Shown here: piece by piece, positions 7,848-15,372 of the stretch
Layout of the letters: the number at the start of each line of letters is the position of its first letter
Position numbering within the stretch: position 1 is the stretch's first letter
Notes under the pieces: model-generated
Database searches by the model: none
What the model was told of the DNA's origin: nothing
What the model saw: the letters and a program-made list of their open reading frames with translations, nothing else
Program-made: the position numbers and the translations under genes
Assembly (NCBI GenBank): GCA_964393605.1
Contig: CAYMUL010000031.1
Coordinates: 1-40,080, forward strand
Length of the DNA: 40,080 nt
Reading direction: 5' to 3'
From: CAYMUL01 sp964393605
GTDB taxonomy: Bacteria; Bacteroidota; Ignavibacteria; Ignavibacteriales; Ignavibacteriaceae

Positions 7848-9010
7848 TTCAAAAAAATATTATTGTTAGTTCCAACTGCGGAAAGTTTTTCAGCGGCTTG
7901 TTTTAAAACTGCTTCCGATTTCGCGAAACAAAGGCGAATAAATTTTCCGTCATACTTTTCTGTGAAGAAAGGGGAGAGCGGAATTACTGCAACACCGATT
8001 TCTTTTGTCAGCCATTCCGAAAATTGCATGTCGTTCATTTCGGAAATATTTGAGTAGTCGAGCAGTTGAAAATAAGTTCCCTCTGCAGGCTGAAAAGTGA
8101 ATCGCGAATTTTTTAACGATGCAAGAAGTAAATCTCTTTTTTGTTTGAAGAAGTCGTTTAAAGTCGGATAGTAATCATAATCTTTCATCATCTCCGCATA
8201 AGCATATTGATACGGCGTATTCACGCTGAACACATTGAACTGATGAACTTTTCTAAATTCTTTTGTTAAAGATTTTTCTGCAAGCACGTAACCCATTTTC
8301 CAACCGGTTGTGTGATAAGTTTTCCCGAATGAAAAAACCGTGAGAGAATTTTTTTTAAGTTCCTCTTTTCCCGTAATAGAAAAATGTTTTCGTCCATCGA
8401 AAATTATATGCTCATAAACTTCGTCGCTCAAAAGGATTAAATTATTTTGTAGAACAATTTCGGTGAGTTCATTGAAATCTTGTTCGGTAAAAGTTTTTCC
8501 CGTAGGATTTTGCGGAGTGTTAATCAAAATCATTTTTGTTTTTGGAGTGATTTTAGATCGCACTTCGTTCCAATCGATATGGAAATCGTTACCTCTGAAC
8601 GGAACAGGAATTGCCTTCCCGCCTGATAAAATTATTCCAGGCACATAACTATCGTACGCCGGTTCAAAGATGATACACTCATCACCCGCATGAATAAAGG
8701 CGGTAATTGCTGTATAAAGAGCTTGAGTTCCGCCGGCAGTTACAGTAATTTCGGTATCCGCATTGAAATTGCCGCCGTAAATAGTTTTATATTTTTTCGC
8801 AATTTCTTCCCTCAACTGCGGAACGCCCGGCATTGGTGCGTATTGGTTGTATCCTTCATCTTGAAATTTTTGTACGAGTGAAAGTAATTTTTCGCTGCAA
8901 TTAAAATCGGGAAATCCTTGCGAAAGATTTATTGCGTTAAAATCTTTTGCCATTTTACTCATCACGGCGAAAATGCTTTCAGAAACATTTGGAAGTTTGG
9001 AGTTCATCAA
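7844..9010 (-). CDS. PLP-dependent class I aminotransferase (methionine aminotransferase type)
   Basis: The 388-residue fold-type I aminotransferase has the catalytic lysine at K230 in SFGKTYHTTGWKMG, the ring-contacting D196 in LSDEVYE, and N168 in the NTPQNPTGK motif at 164-172. The start INLSQGFPDF and the block YNQYAPMPGVPQLREEIA are typical of the YbdL/kynurenine aminotransferase-like subgroup, which in bacteria transaminates methionine and aromatic amino acids. It is coupled by 4-nt overlaps to the MmcQ-like gene upstream and the MenC-like gene downstream. It probably acts in amino acid salvage; the true substrate is not evident from sequence. Confidence 0.92.
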   Translation of the reverse strand: MMNSKLPNVSESIFAVMSKMAKDFNAINLSQGFPDFNCSEKLLSLVQKFQDEGYNQYAPMPGVPQLREEIAKKYKTIYGGNFNADTEITVTAGGTQALYTAITAFIHAGDECIIFEPAYDSYVPGIILSGGKAIPVPFRGNDFHIDWNEVRSKITPKTKMILINTPQNPTGKTFTEQDFNELTEIVLQNNLILLSDEVYEHIIFDGRKHFSITGKEELKKNSLTVFSFGKTYHTTGWKMGYVLAEKSLTKEFRKVHQFNVFSVNTPYQYAYAEMMKDYDYYPTLNDFFKQKRDLLLASLKNSRFTFQPAEGTYFQLLDYSNISEMNDMQFSEWLTKEIGVAVIPLSPFFTEKYDGKFIRLCFAKSEAVLKQAAEKLSAVGTNNNIFLK

Positions 9011-9357
9011 GATTTTAGTTTCTCTCTTTCTTTCTTTGGGAGTTTTGAAACAATGAGATCGTAAGAATGATCTATCAATTTTTTAGTCAGTTTTGAATTG
9101 AGTGAACCGTCAAGATTTACAGTGTTCCAATGAATTTTATTCATGTGATAGCCGGGTTGAATTGCATTATACTTTTCGCGCAACTCAACTGCATATTCGG
9201 GTTCGCATTTCAAGTTTATCGAATAAGGCGGAGTGATGCTTGCAATCATAAATATTTTTCCGCCGACTTTATAAACAGGAGAATCTTCATCGAAGGGAAG
9301 ACTCTCCTTAACTTCTTTTTTGTTTAATGCGTATTCAATTACTTCTTGAAGATCCAT
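9007..9357 (-). CDS. MmcQ/YjbR family protein
   Basis: The 116-residue protein matches the MmcQ/YjbR family, which has a CyaY-like fold. The family pattern is seen as VKESLPFDEDSPVYKVGGKIF, then NLKCEPEYAVELREKY, PGYHMNKIHWNTV and an LIDHSYDLIVSKLPK tail. Members have been called DNA-binding proteins on structural grounds, but their role is unproven. It overlaps the M1 peptidase stop by 1 nt (TAATG) and the aminotransferase start by 4 nt, so it is translated as part of the same run. Confidence 0.92.
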   Translation of the reverse strand: MDLQEVIEYALNKKEVKESLPFDEDSPVYKVGGKIFMIASITPPYSINLKCEPEYAVELREKYNAIQPGYHMNKIHWNTVNLDGSLNSKLTKKLIDHSYDLIVSKLPKKEREKLKS

Positions 9358-11234
9358 TACTTCGTGAAGATAAAATCGTTGTTGTTATAATCGCTGTCGG
9401 GAATTTGCAAATCACTCAAATGTACCGAAAGAACTTTTCCTTCAACTTTTGTTTTGATAATGTGATGTGTTCTTCCGTCTTTCCAGATTGCGCATGATTC
9501 ATACTTCGCAATTTTGTCTTTCCCCTCGACTAAAATAGAAAGACTTATCGGAACAGGAAGTTCGCCGAGTTTTTCAATTGTAACTGTAACTTCGTCACCT
9601 GAAATTTTTGCATCAGTAATTTTCAAATCCGCGTGAGCGATTGAGTAAAACCACGGTTTGAAAAACCAACTCAAATCTTCTTTAGAAAAATCTTCGAATG
9701 AGTTAAAGAAGTCGAGCGGCAATGGATGTTTTCCATTCCATCTTCGCATATATTCTTTCAAAGTAGCTTTGAATTTTTCATCGCCGAGAGCATCGCGTAA
9801 AAAGTAATATGCCATTCCGGGGCGTGAATACGCGGCTACGCGATATGTTCCGCCTATCATTTGCGATGTTGGCACGGTTAAAGGAAGATCAATCGTACCG
9901 CCGGCAATTCTTCCAAATGATTTTGCGTTGCTGATAATCGGGTTGCTCGATGGTTCAAGTTCTTTTTGAATATCGAAAGGAAGCATCACTGCCCAACCTT
10001 CATCCATCCATGCGTATTTTTTTTCATTAATTCCCATGTAGAAAGGGAAATAAGTGTGTGCAATTTCGTGACTTGTAACTCCAACAGTACCGGCGCGCGT
10101 TGATGCCGATCCGTCATTTACCATCATCGGATATTCCATTCCGCCGCTTCCGTTATACACAGTTAAGCATGGATAAGGGAATGGCACTGAAGGAAAATTT
10201 ATTGAAAAACTCTCAATTGTTTTTTGTGCGATTGATGCGACTTCATAAAAATCTTGTGACTTCCGATTATATGCGGCACCGACGAAAACTTTTTTATTCT
10301 CGCCGATATTTGCAGTAACCGCATCCCACAAATAATGATCGCTGAAAGAAAAAGCGTAATCGGGAACTTTCTCGGCGATGAAGTGCCAGCTATTTTTTTC
10401 TTTTTTGTTTGAATAAACGGCTTCGCTGAAATCTTTTTCTTCTACAATTTTTACAACTTCGTTTGATGCGTGCGCTTTTTTATATCGTTCGTAAATTTTA
10501 TTTGTGAGAACAACTTCCGGGTTTTGCAAAACACCGGTTGCCCAAATACCATAGTTATTCGGCATGGTGATTGTAACTTCATAATTGTTGAAGTCATTAT
10601 AAAATTCTTGTTGACCGCCGTAAGGAATATTATCCCAACCGTCAACATCATCGTACACCGCAATTTGCGGATACCAATAAGCAATGAAGTAAGAAGTGGA
10701 ATCGAATGCGCCCATTCTTACACCGCTGTAAATTGGAATTAAAAATTCCCATTCAATTTCAAAAGTAACATTAATTTTTGGTGCAATTGGTTTGTGAAGC
10801 TGTACATTCATGTTCGTCGCAAAGGAACGGAAAGTTCTTTCACTCGAAGGATTGTAAAGTGAATCGCCATATTTAAAAGACTTAATATCTACACCGTCGT
10901 GCAAATCTCGTTTATCTAAATCGAAATCTCTTGCTACAGCAAACTTGTGTAAGTTTTGATACAAACGAATAACAACATTGCGTAGCGAATCGGGAGAATT
11001 GTTGTAATACGTGATTGTCTCTTTTCCGTGAAGCAATCTTTTGTCGGGAGTAACTTCAACCCAAATTTTATAATCGCTGCTATTCTGCCAATAGTTTTCG
11101 CCGGGCATTCCGTTGTTAGCGCGGGTGCGTTTTACATAGGCTTGATCAACATCCCGATTCATTCTGTACTTTTGAGAAAAGCTTGCCACAGAAAGTGTTA
11201 CTAATAGTAAAAGAAAAATTTTGATTGTTTGCAT
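9357..11234 (-). CDS. Secreted M1 family zinc metallopeptidase
   Basis: The 625-residue protein opens with a cleavable signal peptide (hydrophobic residues 4-19, ending near SFSQ). The zinc site is complete: HEIAH at 389-393 and the third ligand E412 after 18 residues in DEGWA. The GGMEYPMM segment replaces the GAMEN exopeptidase motif of classical M1 enzymes and is common in exported M1 relatives. An N-terminal beta-sandwich precedes the catalytic domain, and a small C-terminal beta domain follows about residue 530. It is the promoter-proximal gene of a four-gene run and probably degrades peptides in the periplasm. No T9SS tail is present. Confidence 0.93.
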   Translation of the reverse strand: MQTIKIFLLLLVTLSVASFSQKYRMNRDVDQAYVKRTRANNGMPGENYWQNSSDYKIWVEVTPDKRLLHGKETITYYNNSPDSLRNVVIRLYQNLHKFAVARDFDLDKRDLHDGVDIKSFKYGDSLYNPSSERTFRSFATNMNVQLHKPIAPKINVTFEIEWEFLIPIYSGVRMGAFDSTSYFIAYWYPQIAVYDDVDGWDNIPYGGQQEFYNDFNNYEVTITMPNNYGIWATGVLQNPEVVLTNKIYERYKKAHASNEVVKIVEEKDFSEAVYSNKKEKNSWHFIAEKVPDYAFSFSDHYLWDAVTANIGENKKVFVGAAYNRKSQDFYEVASIAQKTIESFSINFPSVPFPYPCLTVYNGSGGMEYPMMVNDGSASTRAGTVGVTSHEIAHTYFPFYMGINEKKYAWMDEGWAVMLPFDIQKELEPSSNPIISNAKSFGRIAGGTIDLPLTVPTSQMIGGTYRVAAYSRPGMAYYFLRDALGDEKFKATLKEYMRRWNGKHPLPLDFFNSFEDFSKEDLSWFFKPWFYSIAHADLKITDAKISGDEVTVTIEKLGELPVPISLSILVEGKDKIAKYESCAIWKDGRTHHIIKTKVEGKVLSVHLSDLQIPDSDYNNNDFIFTK

Positions 11235-11405
11235 AAGTCTCCATAAAGTTAAAAAGGATTCATTGATATTGCCTGAAAATTAAGCTAATCAAAATGAAAT
11301 ACCAAGCAACGTTCGGAAGGAATTGAAAAAAATTCTATTTTTTTATTTGAGCGGTTGATAAATCTGAATGAAATATTCCTCACTCATTTTTCAGTTGAAA
11401 AAATA

Positions 11406-11780
11406 TTAACTCAAATGATAATCGGATATCAGAGTTGAAGCCGGAATATTTAAACGCTTATGAAGTCTGCGAATCATTGCAATACTCAATTTTCTTTTTC
11501 TATTCAGAATTTCTGATGCTCTACTTTTTGACCCGAGTATTTTAGCTAAGTCGGTTGTTTCCATGTTCATCTGTTCCAAACGGAATTTTATTGCTTCAAC
11601 CGGATCGGGAAGATCTATCGGAAAATTTTTGCTTTCGTAATCATCTACTAAAATCGAAAGTAATTCCAATTCATTATACTCCTCCGAACCGGAAGTAAGA
11701 TCCTGATTGATTAACACGGCGATTCTTCTTAATGCAGTGTTGTAATCTCTTTTGCTTTTAATCGGTTTTAACAAATTCAA
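11406..11780 (-). CDS. HigA-like antitoxin/transcriptional regulator without visible toxin
   Basis: The 124-residue protein follows the COG5499 layout. The N-terminal part, IKSKRDYNTALRRI, leads into LELLSILVDDYE and LPDPVEAIKFRLEQM. The C-terminal helix-turn-helix at about residues 75-115 includes GSKSRASEILNRKRKLS. These proteins usually pair with a HigB-type mRNA interferase and repress their own operon. No toxin-sized gene lies on either side: upstream is a palindrome-rich gap and downstream a 171-bp spacer before the M1 peptidase. The start is TTG at 11780, preceded by an AGGAAA-type purine tract. Confidence 0.88.
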   Translation of the reverse strand: MNLLKPIKSKRDYNTALRRIAVLINQDLTSGSEEYNELELLSILVDDYESKNFPIDLPDPVEAIKFRLEQMNMETTDLAKILGSKSRASEILNRKRKLSIAMIRRLHKRLNIPASTLISDYHLS

Positions 11781-12262
11781 TTTCCTTTTTTTAATTTTAT
11801 CGCAATATGCAAAAATATGTTTTTCAGTTTCAGCAGATCCTTGTCAATTATGGCTAAAACAATTATTTGTAAACTGTTCAACTTTTAGCTTCGTTGCAGT
11901 TGGAAGTTGATGATTTGAACAGTAAGAATTATGTTATATCATCCCTACGGGATTTTTTATTACCTCGGGGTATTTGGTTACCAATATATTTTCCCTAACG
12001 GGAAAAATAATTTAATAACTTACATCCCGTTGGGATGAGATATTGGTAAAAAGAAATAACGCAACCGAAACTAAATCCCCGAAAGTTTTCGGGGATGAAA
12101 TATTTTTTTCACTGTTGGAATGCTCTCATTACGAAAGTATGAACAAAAACTTGGTGAACACTTAACTTTGGTTCTGGATGGCCAGGTTAGGTTAATTTTA
12201 TCTCAAAAACTAAAATTATTTTCTACGTACGACCTTAAGATCGAAAAATTGAAGGACTAAAT
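11781..12262. other. Gene-free 482-bp stretch with a palindrome cluster
   Basis: I see no coding sequence here in any frame and no trace of a HigB-type toxin. The left part (11781-11937) is plain AT-rich DNA holding the antitoxin's upstream region. The middle (11938-12096) is the palindrome cluster listed separately. The right part (12100-12262) has no feature that I recognise. Confidence 0.7.
11938..12096. repeat. Cluster of short palindromes (REP-like element)
   Basis: An outer inverted pair, ttaccaatat (11978-11987) and atattggtaa (12040-12049), encloses two small hairpins: TTCCC-taac-GGGAA (11991-12004) and CATCCC-gtt-GGGATG (12023-12037). Left of it are ATCCC-tac-GGGAT (11941-11953) and TACC-tcgg-GGTA (11961-11972). 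To the right is a 10-bp stem ATCCCCGAAA/TTTCGGGGAT (12075-12096). All but the outer pair share a CC(C)-short loop-GG(G) core. The arrangement is like the repeated intergenic palindromes seen in Bacteroidota-type genomes. Confidence 0.8.
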
Positions 12263-13276
12263 CTATTTCAAATGCTTTTTTAAGTTATTGTAATAAGCGA
12301 CAAGTATCGAGCTGTTCTTTCCAAGTTTGGAAAACAAATAACCCATCTCTTCAATAGGATAAACTTCGTTCGGCGATATAGAATTCAACTTTGAAAAGTA
12401 TTGTGTCGCATCGTAATAAAGTTTTTGTTTTTTAAGATAAAGACCGCTAAGTAAAAGCATCGTCTTTTCATCTATTGTCTTTGATGAATATTGAGATTTG
12501 AATATTTCGAGGTTTTCGGCAATCGTGTTTGCCCGTTTCTGATCGAACAAAGTGAAAACACCTTCCAATTCAAAAGATGAATTAGACTTCGGCTCCTGTC
12601 CCTTCACATAAATATCCCAAAAATATTTTGTTGGAGAATCTCCGTTAGAAAAATTTAAACCGGAAATCTTTGCACGGTTGATAATACTTGTTTTTCCTTC
12701 GAGTTCTCCTCTGTACACTTCTTTGAGATCGCTATCCATTATTATGATTGTATAAGATCTGGTTTCGGGAGTTGGATTTTTTGAAGTGGAATCGACCCAA
12801 ATAAATTCAATATCCACATTGAAAATATATCCCGAAGGACCCACAGGCACAACTCCATAACCGCGATAGGAACCCGGCGTGAGTAGTGCCAAATCGCGCT
12901 GAGTTTTCGGCGTGTTATCAATTGCATTTTTACTTTTGAATTTTACATCGTTGTCTTTTAATGCACGGATTGTTGTTCCGTCATTACGTTGACTTTCGTT
13001 AAAATCATTTCCAAGCGTCAACTCTTCGCTTTCCGAAAGGATGATTATATTTCCGTCCATAAAATAAACGGTTGCATTGCTCTTCTTCGAAACTTTCAGT
13101 AAATCATTTTTATAAAGTTCTGTGCCGAGTCCGACTTTTTCTTTCACATCAGAATTATTTCGGATTACGAAAACTTCTCCTTCAACCGAAGTGATGAGTG
13201 CAACCGATTCGCCATCGAGATTCATCCAAAGATTGAGAGAGAAAAGTGCGAACGCAATTACAAAAATCTTTTTCAT
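12263..13276 (-). CDS. Secreted FecR-like domain protein
   Basis: The 337-residue protein has a signal peptide (MKK plus a hydrophobic run to about residue 22). Residues 25-90 look like a FecR beta domain: SVEGEVFVIR, then GTELYKNDLLKV and ATVYFMDGNIIILS. A beta-rich middle part (about 130-230) and a C-terminal helical, TPR-like part (LSGLYLKKQKLYYDATQYF) follow. FecR-type domains outside iron regulation often occur in exported proteins of unknown role. The gene starts 2 nt after the M48/TPR peptidase gene, so both are one transcript and perhaps one envelope function. Confidence 0.8.
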   Translation of the reverse strand: MKKIFVIAFALFSLNLWMNLDGESVALITSVEGEVFVIRNNSDVKEKVGLGTELYKNDLLKVSKKSNATVYFMDGNIIILSESEELTLGNDFNESQRNDGTTIRALKDNDVKFKSKNAIDNTPKTQRDLALLTPGSYRGYGVVPVGPSGYIFNVDIEFIWVDSTSKNPTPETRSYTIIIMDSDLKEVYRGELEGKTSIINRAKISGLNFSNGDSPTKYFWDIYVKGQEPKSNSSFELEGVFTLFDQKRANTIAENLEIFKSQYSSKTIDEKTMLLLSGLYLKKQKLYYDATQYFSKLNSISPNEVYPIEEMGYLFSKLGKNSSILVAYYNNLKKHLK

Positions 13277-13278
13277 TT

Positions 13279-15048
13279 TTAATCGATCCTATAGACGCCG
13301 ATGCCGGTAATTTTGCCGCCGCTAATCCAGAATGCCGCGCCAATACTTTTATAATTGTACACGATGTGTCCCTGATCTTCGAATGTATGTTCCGGTCTTC
13401 CGAATAATTTTATCAATTCGCTTTCGAGCGAGCCGACATTTAAGTTCTTTACAAACTCAAGCCCAGTTTTTATCGGATCAAAAATCATGATGTACTGAAC
13501 TTTGTTTTGCGAATCGTAACCGATGCTAATATCCGGTGAAGTGTATTCCCAAATTAATCCATACTCATCTGTTTTTGAATTGTCGGGAGAATTCAAAACT
13601 TGACGAACGATATTCATATCATCATCAATCGAGACGCCGGCGAGTGAAGCGCGGTTTGTATTTTTTCTTATCGTAAAATCTTCAACTTTTTCTTTTGGCT
13701 CATACTTCGGAGTTCCTCCGGTTTCGAGTGCAGTTAAGTTTTCCCTTGCTTTATCCGCAAACGATCCATCTTCTACAATCGATAAAAATTCTTTCCAAAG
13801 TGTTTTTGCTTTCTCTTTATCATTATTCCATTGATAAGAGTATGCGAGATTATAAATTGCCTGAGGATTATCGTTCTGCAAGTTACGCGCTTTTTGGAAT
13901 GCGGAAATTGCATTGCTGTAATTGCCCTGTTCGATGTGCATCCAGCCCAATGCAAGATATGCTTCGAAAGAATTCGGCTCATACTTTAGCGCGAGATCTA
14001 AATTCTGTTTTGCTTTTGCAAACTCTCGCGTGAAGATGTTTACAAGCGCAAGGTTGACGTAAGGCTGCGCAAATTTTTTGTCGTATTCCAGAGCTTTTGT
14101 AAAGTTCTCTACGGCATCCACAAAATCACGTGTTGCAAGGGAGTAATTTCCGCGCACTGGTTTATCAAAATTATCTTTAAAGAATGAAACCTTGCTCACG
14201 GCGGTTGTCAACCATAAATCCATTTCAACATTTTTCTGTTTTACTTTATCAGCCAAAAGCGCTACGCCGATGTTGTTGTAAGCCTCTTTGTAGTTTGGAT
14301 ATTTTTCTAAAAATTTATTGAATGATTCGGCGGCTTCTTTCCAATTTCCCATGTTGAGATACATTACTCCATAGTCAAAATTCTTTGCGTACTCGTAATA
14401 TGTTCCAATATTGATGAAAGCTTGAACGACACGTTGTGTAAAATTCGGATGATCGGAATATTGTTCGTAGAGAGGCGGATATTCGTAGCCGAGATTTGTC
14501 ATTTTGTTGAACCAATTAACGCTGCCAAGCGGCGAGTAACCGGCGCGGATTGTGAATAAAACTCCATACTTATCAGCTTCATATTCCTGTTCCCGGGTAA
14601 AAGCTTTTAAGTGATAATCGTCCTGCGATTGCACATTCAACTTCCTTCTAAACTCTTTTGATTTTTCGCCATGCTGCAAAACAACGTGCGAAATTTCATG
14701 TGCGAGAACGAAAGCAAGTTCGTTTTCGGTATCGACCGTTTTGAATAATCCGGTTAATACATACATGTTCCCATTCGGAAAAGCGAAAGCGTTCGGCTCA
14801 TCATTCTGAATTAACTTAAACGATAATTTTACTCCGGAAATTTGAACCCACTTTGCGATTTCCTTTCCGATTTTTTCAACCATCTTTGCCTGCTCGGTGC
14901 CGGTAACTATCGGTCCGAATTCCTCTTCGACGAGCGCGTCGAGGTTATCCCAATCAATGTCGTCTTCCTGCGCTATTGATGCCGGATTGAAAAGCGTGAG
15001 CGATAAAAATAAAATTAATAATAAGCGATATAAAAGCGGTTTAAACAT
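13279..15048 (-). CDS. Secreted M48 family metalloprotease with TPR repeats
   Basis: The 589-residue protein has a signal peptide ending near residue 26 (PASIAQ). The M48 zinc site is HEISH at 117-121 with the third ligand in EYEAD at 155-159. It is therefore a periplasmic BepA-like type rather than the membrane-embedded HtpX type. From about residue 225 to 430 there are repeated TPR units (for example NFKEAYNNIGVAL-like, FAQPYVNLALV, SFEAYLALGWMHIEQGNY and NPQAIYNLAYSYQW). A C-terminal beta domain (about 480-589) has SmpA/BamE-like strands, an inference only. BepA-type proteins handle outer-membrane assembly quality control, which fits the context. Confidence 0.92.
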   Translation of the reverse strand: MFKPLLYRLLLILFLSLTLFNPASIAQEDDIDWDNLDALVEEEFGPIVTGTEQAKMVEKIGKEIAKWVQISGVKLSFKLIQNDEPNAFAFPNGNMYVLTGLFKTVDTENELAFVLAHEISHVVLQHGEKSKEFRRKLNVQSQDDYHLKAFTREQEYEADKYGVLFTIRAGYSPLGSVNWFNKMTNLGYEYPPLYEQYSDHPNFTQRVVQAFINIGTYYEYAKNFDYGVMYLNMGNWKEAAESFNKFLEKYPNYKEAYNNIGVALLADKVKQKNVEMDLWLTTAVSKVSFFKDNFDKPVRGNYSLATRDFVDAVENFTKALEYDKKFAQPYVNLALVNIFTREFAKAKQNLDLALKYEPNSFEAYLALGWMHIEQGNYSNAISAFQKARNLQNDNPQAIYNLAYSYQWNNDKEKAKTLWKEFLSIVEDGSFADKARENLTALETGGTPKYEPKEKVEDFTIRKNTNRASLAGVSIDDDMNIVRQVLNSPDNSKTDEYGLIWEYTSPDISIGYDSQNKVQYIMIFDPIKTGLEFVKNLNVGSLESELIKLFGRPEHTFEDQGHIVYNYKSIGAAFWISGGKITGIGVYRID

Positions 15049-15372
15049 TTATTCCTCCTTGTGATAAAAAAAATTTTGTGCTGATTATATTAATCAAGAC
15101 TGGAAAAAGTTCCAGTGAAAAAGATTAGAAAAATTGACGATGTACAGTATTATGATGATCGATGTTGAACAACTGCAAAAATTTTTATTCATTTAGGAAT
15201 TTTCTTTAATAACAAATTCTAACAACAATTTTAAATAGAATACAAAGCGTGTAATTTTCTGCAAACTAATTTCAAAAGAAGCGCTCAATTGAATGCTTCT
15301 TCAACTTAGGAACTAATACGAGGACTAACAACCGGCGTTGATTGACTACAAGCCGTATATTTTTATATTCTT
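15049..15372. other. Intergenic region between the M48 and T9SS peptidase genes
   Basis: The 324-bp stretch holds no coding sequence that I can support. It contains the leader and presumed promoter of the M48 gene on its left side, with a TCCTCC purine-complement (minus-strand GGAGGA) at about 15053-15058 as ribosome binding site. On its right side is the hairpin at 15277-15300 described separately. The rest is plain AT-rich DNA. Confidence 0.6.
15277..15300 (-). terminator. Possible terminator hairpin after the 1166-residue gene
   Basis: A 24-nt near-perfect palindrome, AGAAGC..TCAATTGA..GCTTCT, lies 73 nt past the stop of the T9SS peptidase gene in its reading direction. It is followed on the minus strand by a short TTTT. 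The T run is weak, so it could instead be a simple inverted repeat. Confidence 0.4.

Noticed and set aside
12075..12109. Rho-independent terminator (strong stem then T run on the plus strand)
   Set aside because: No plus-strand gene ends before it, and on the minus strand, where the FecR-like gene ends, no T run follows; it fits the palindrome cluster better.
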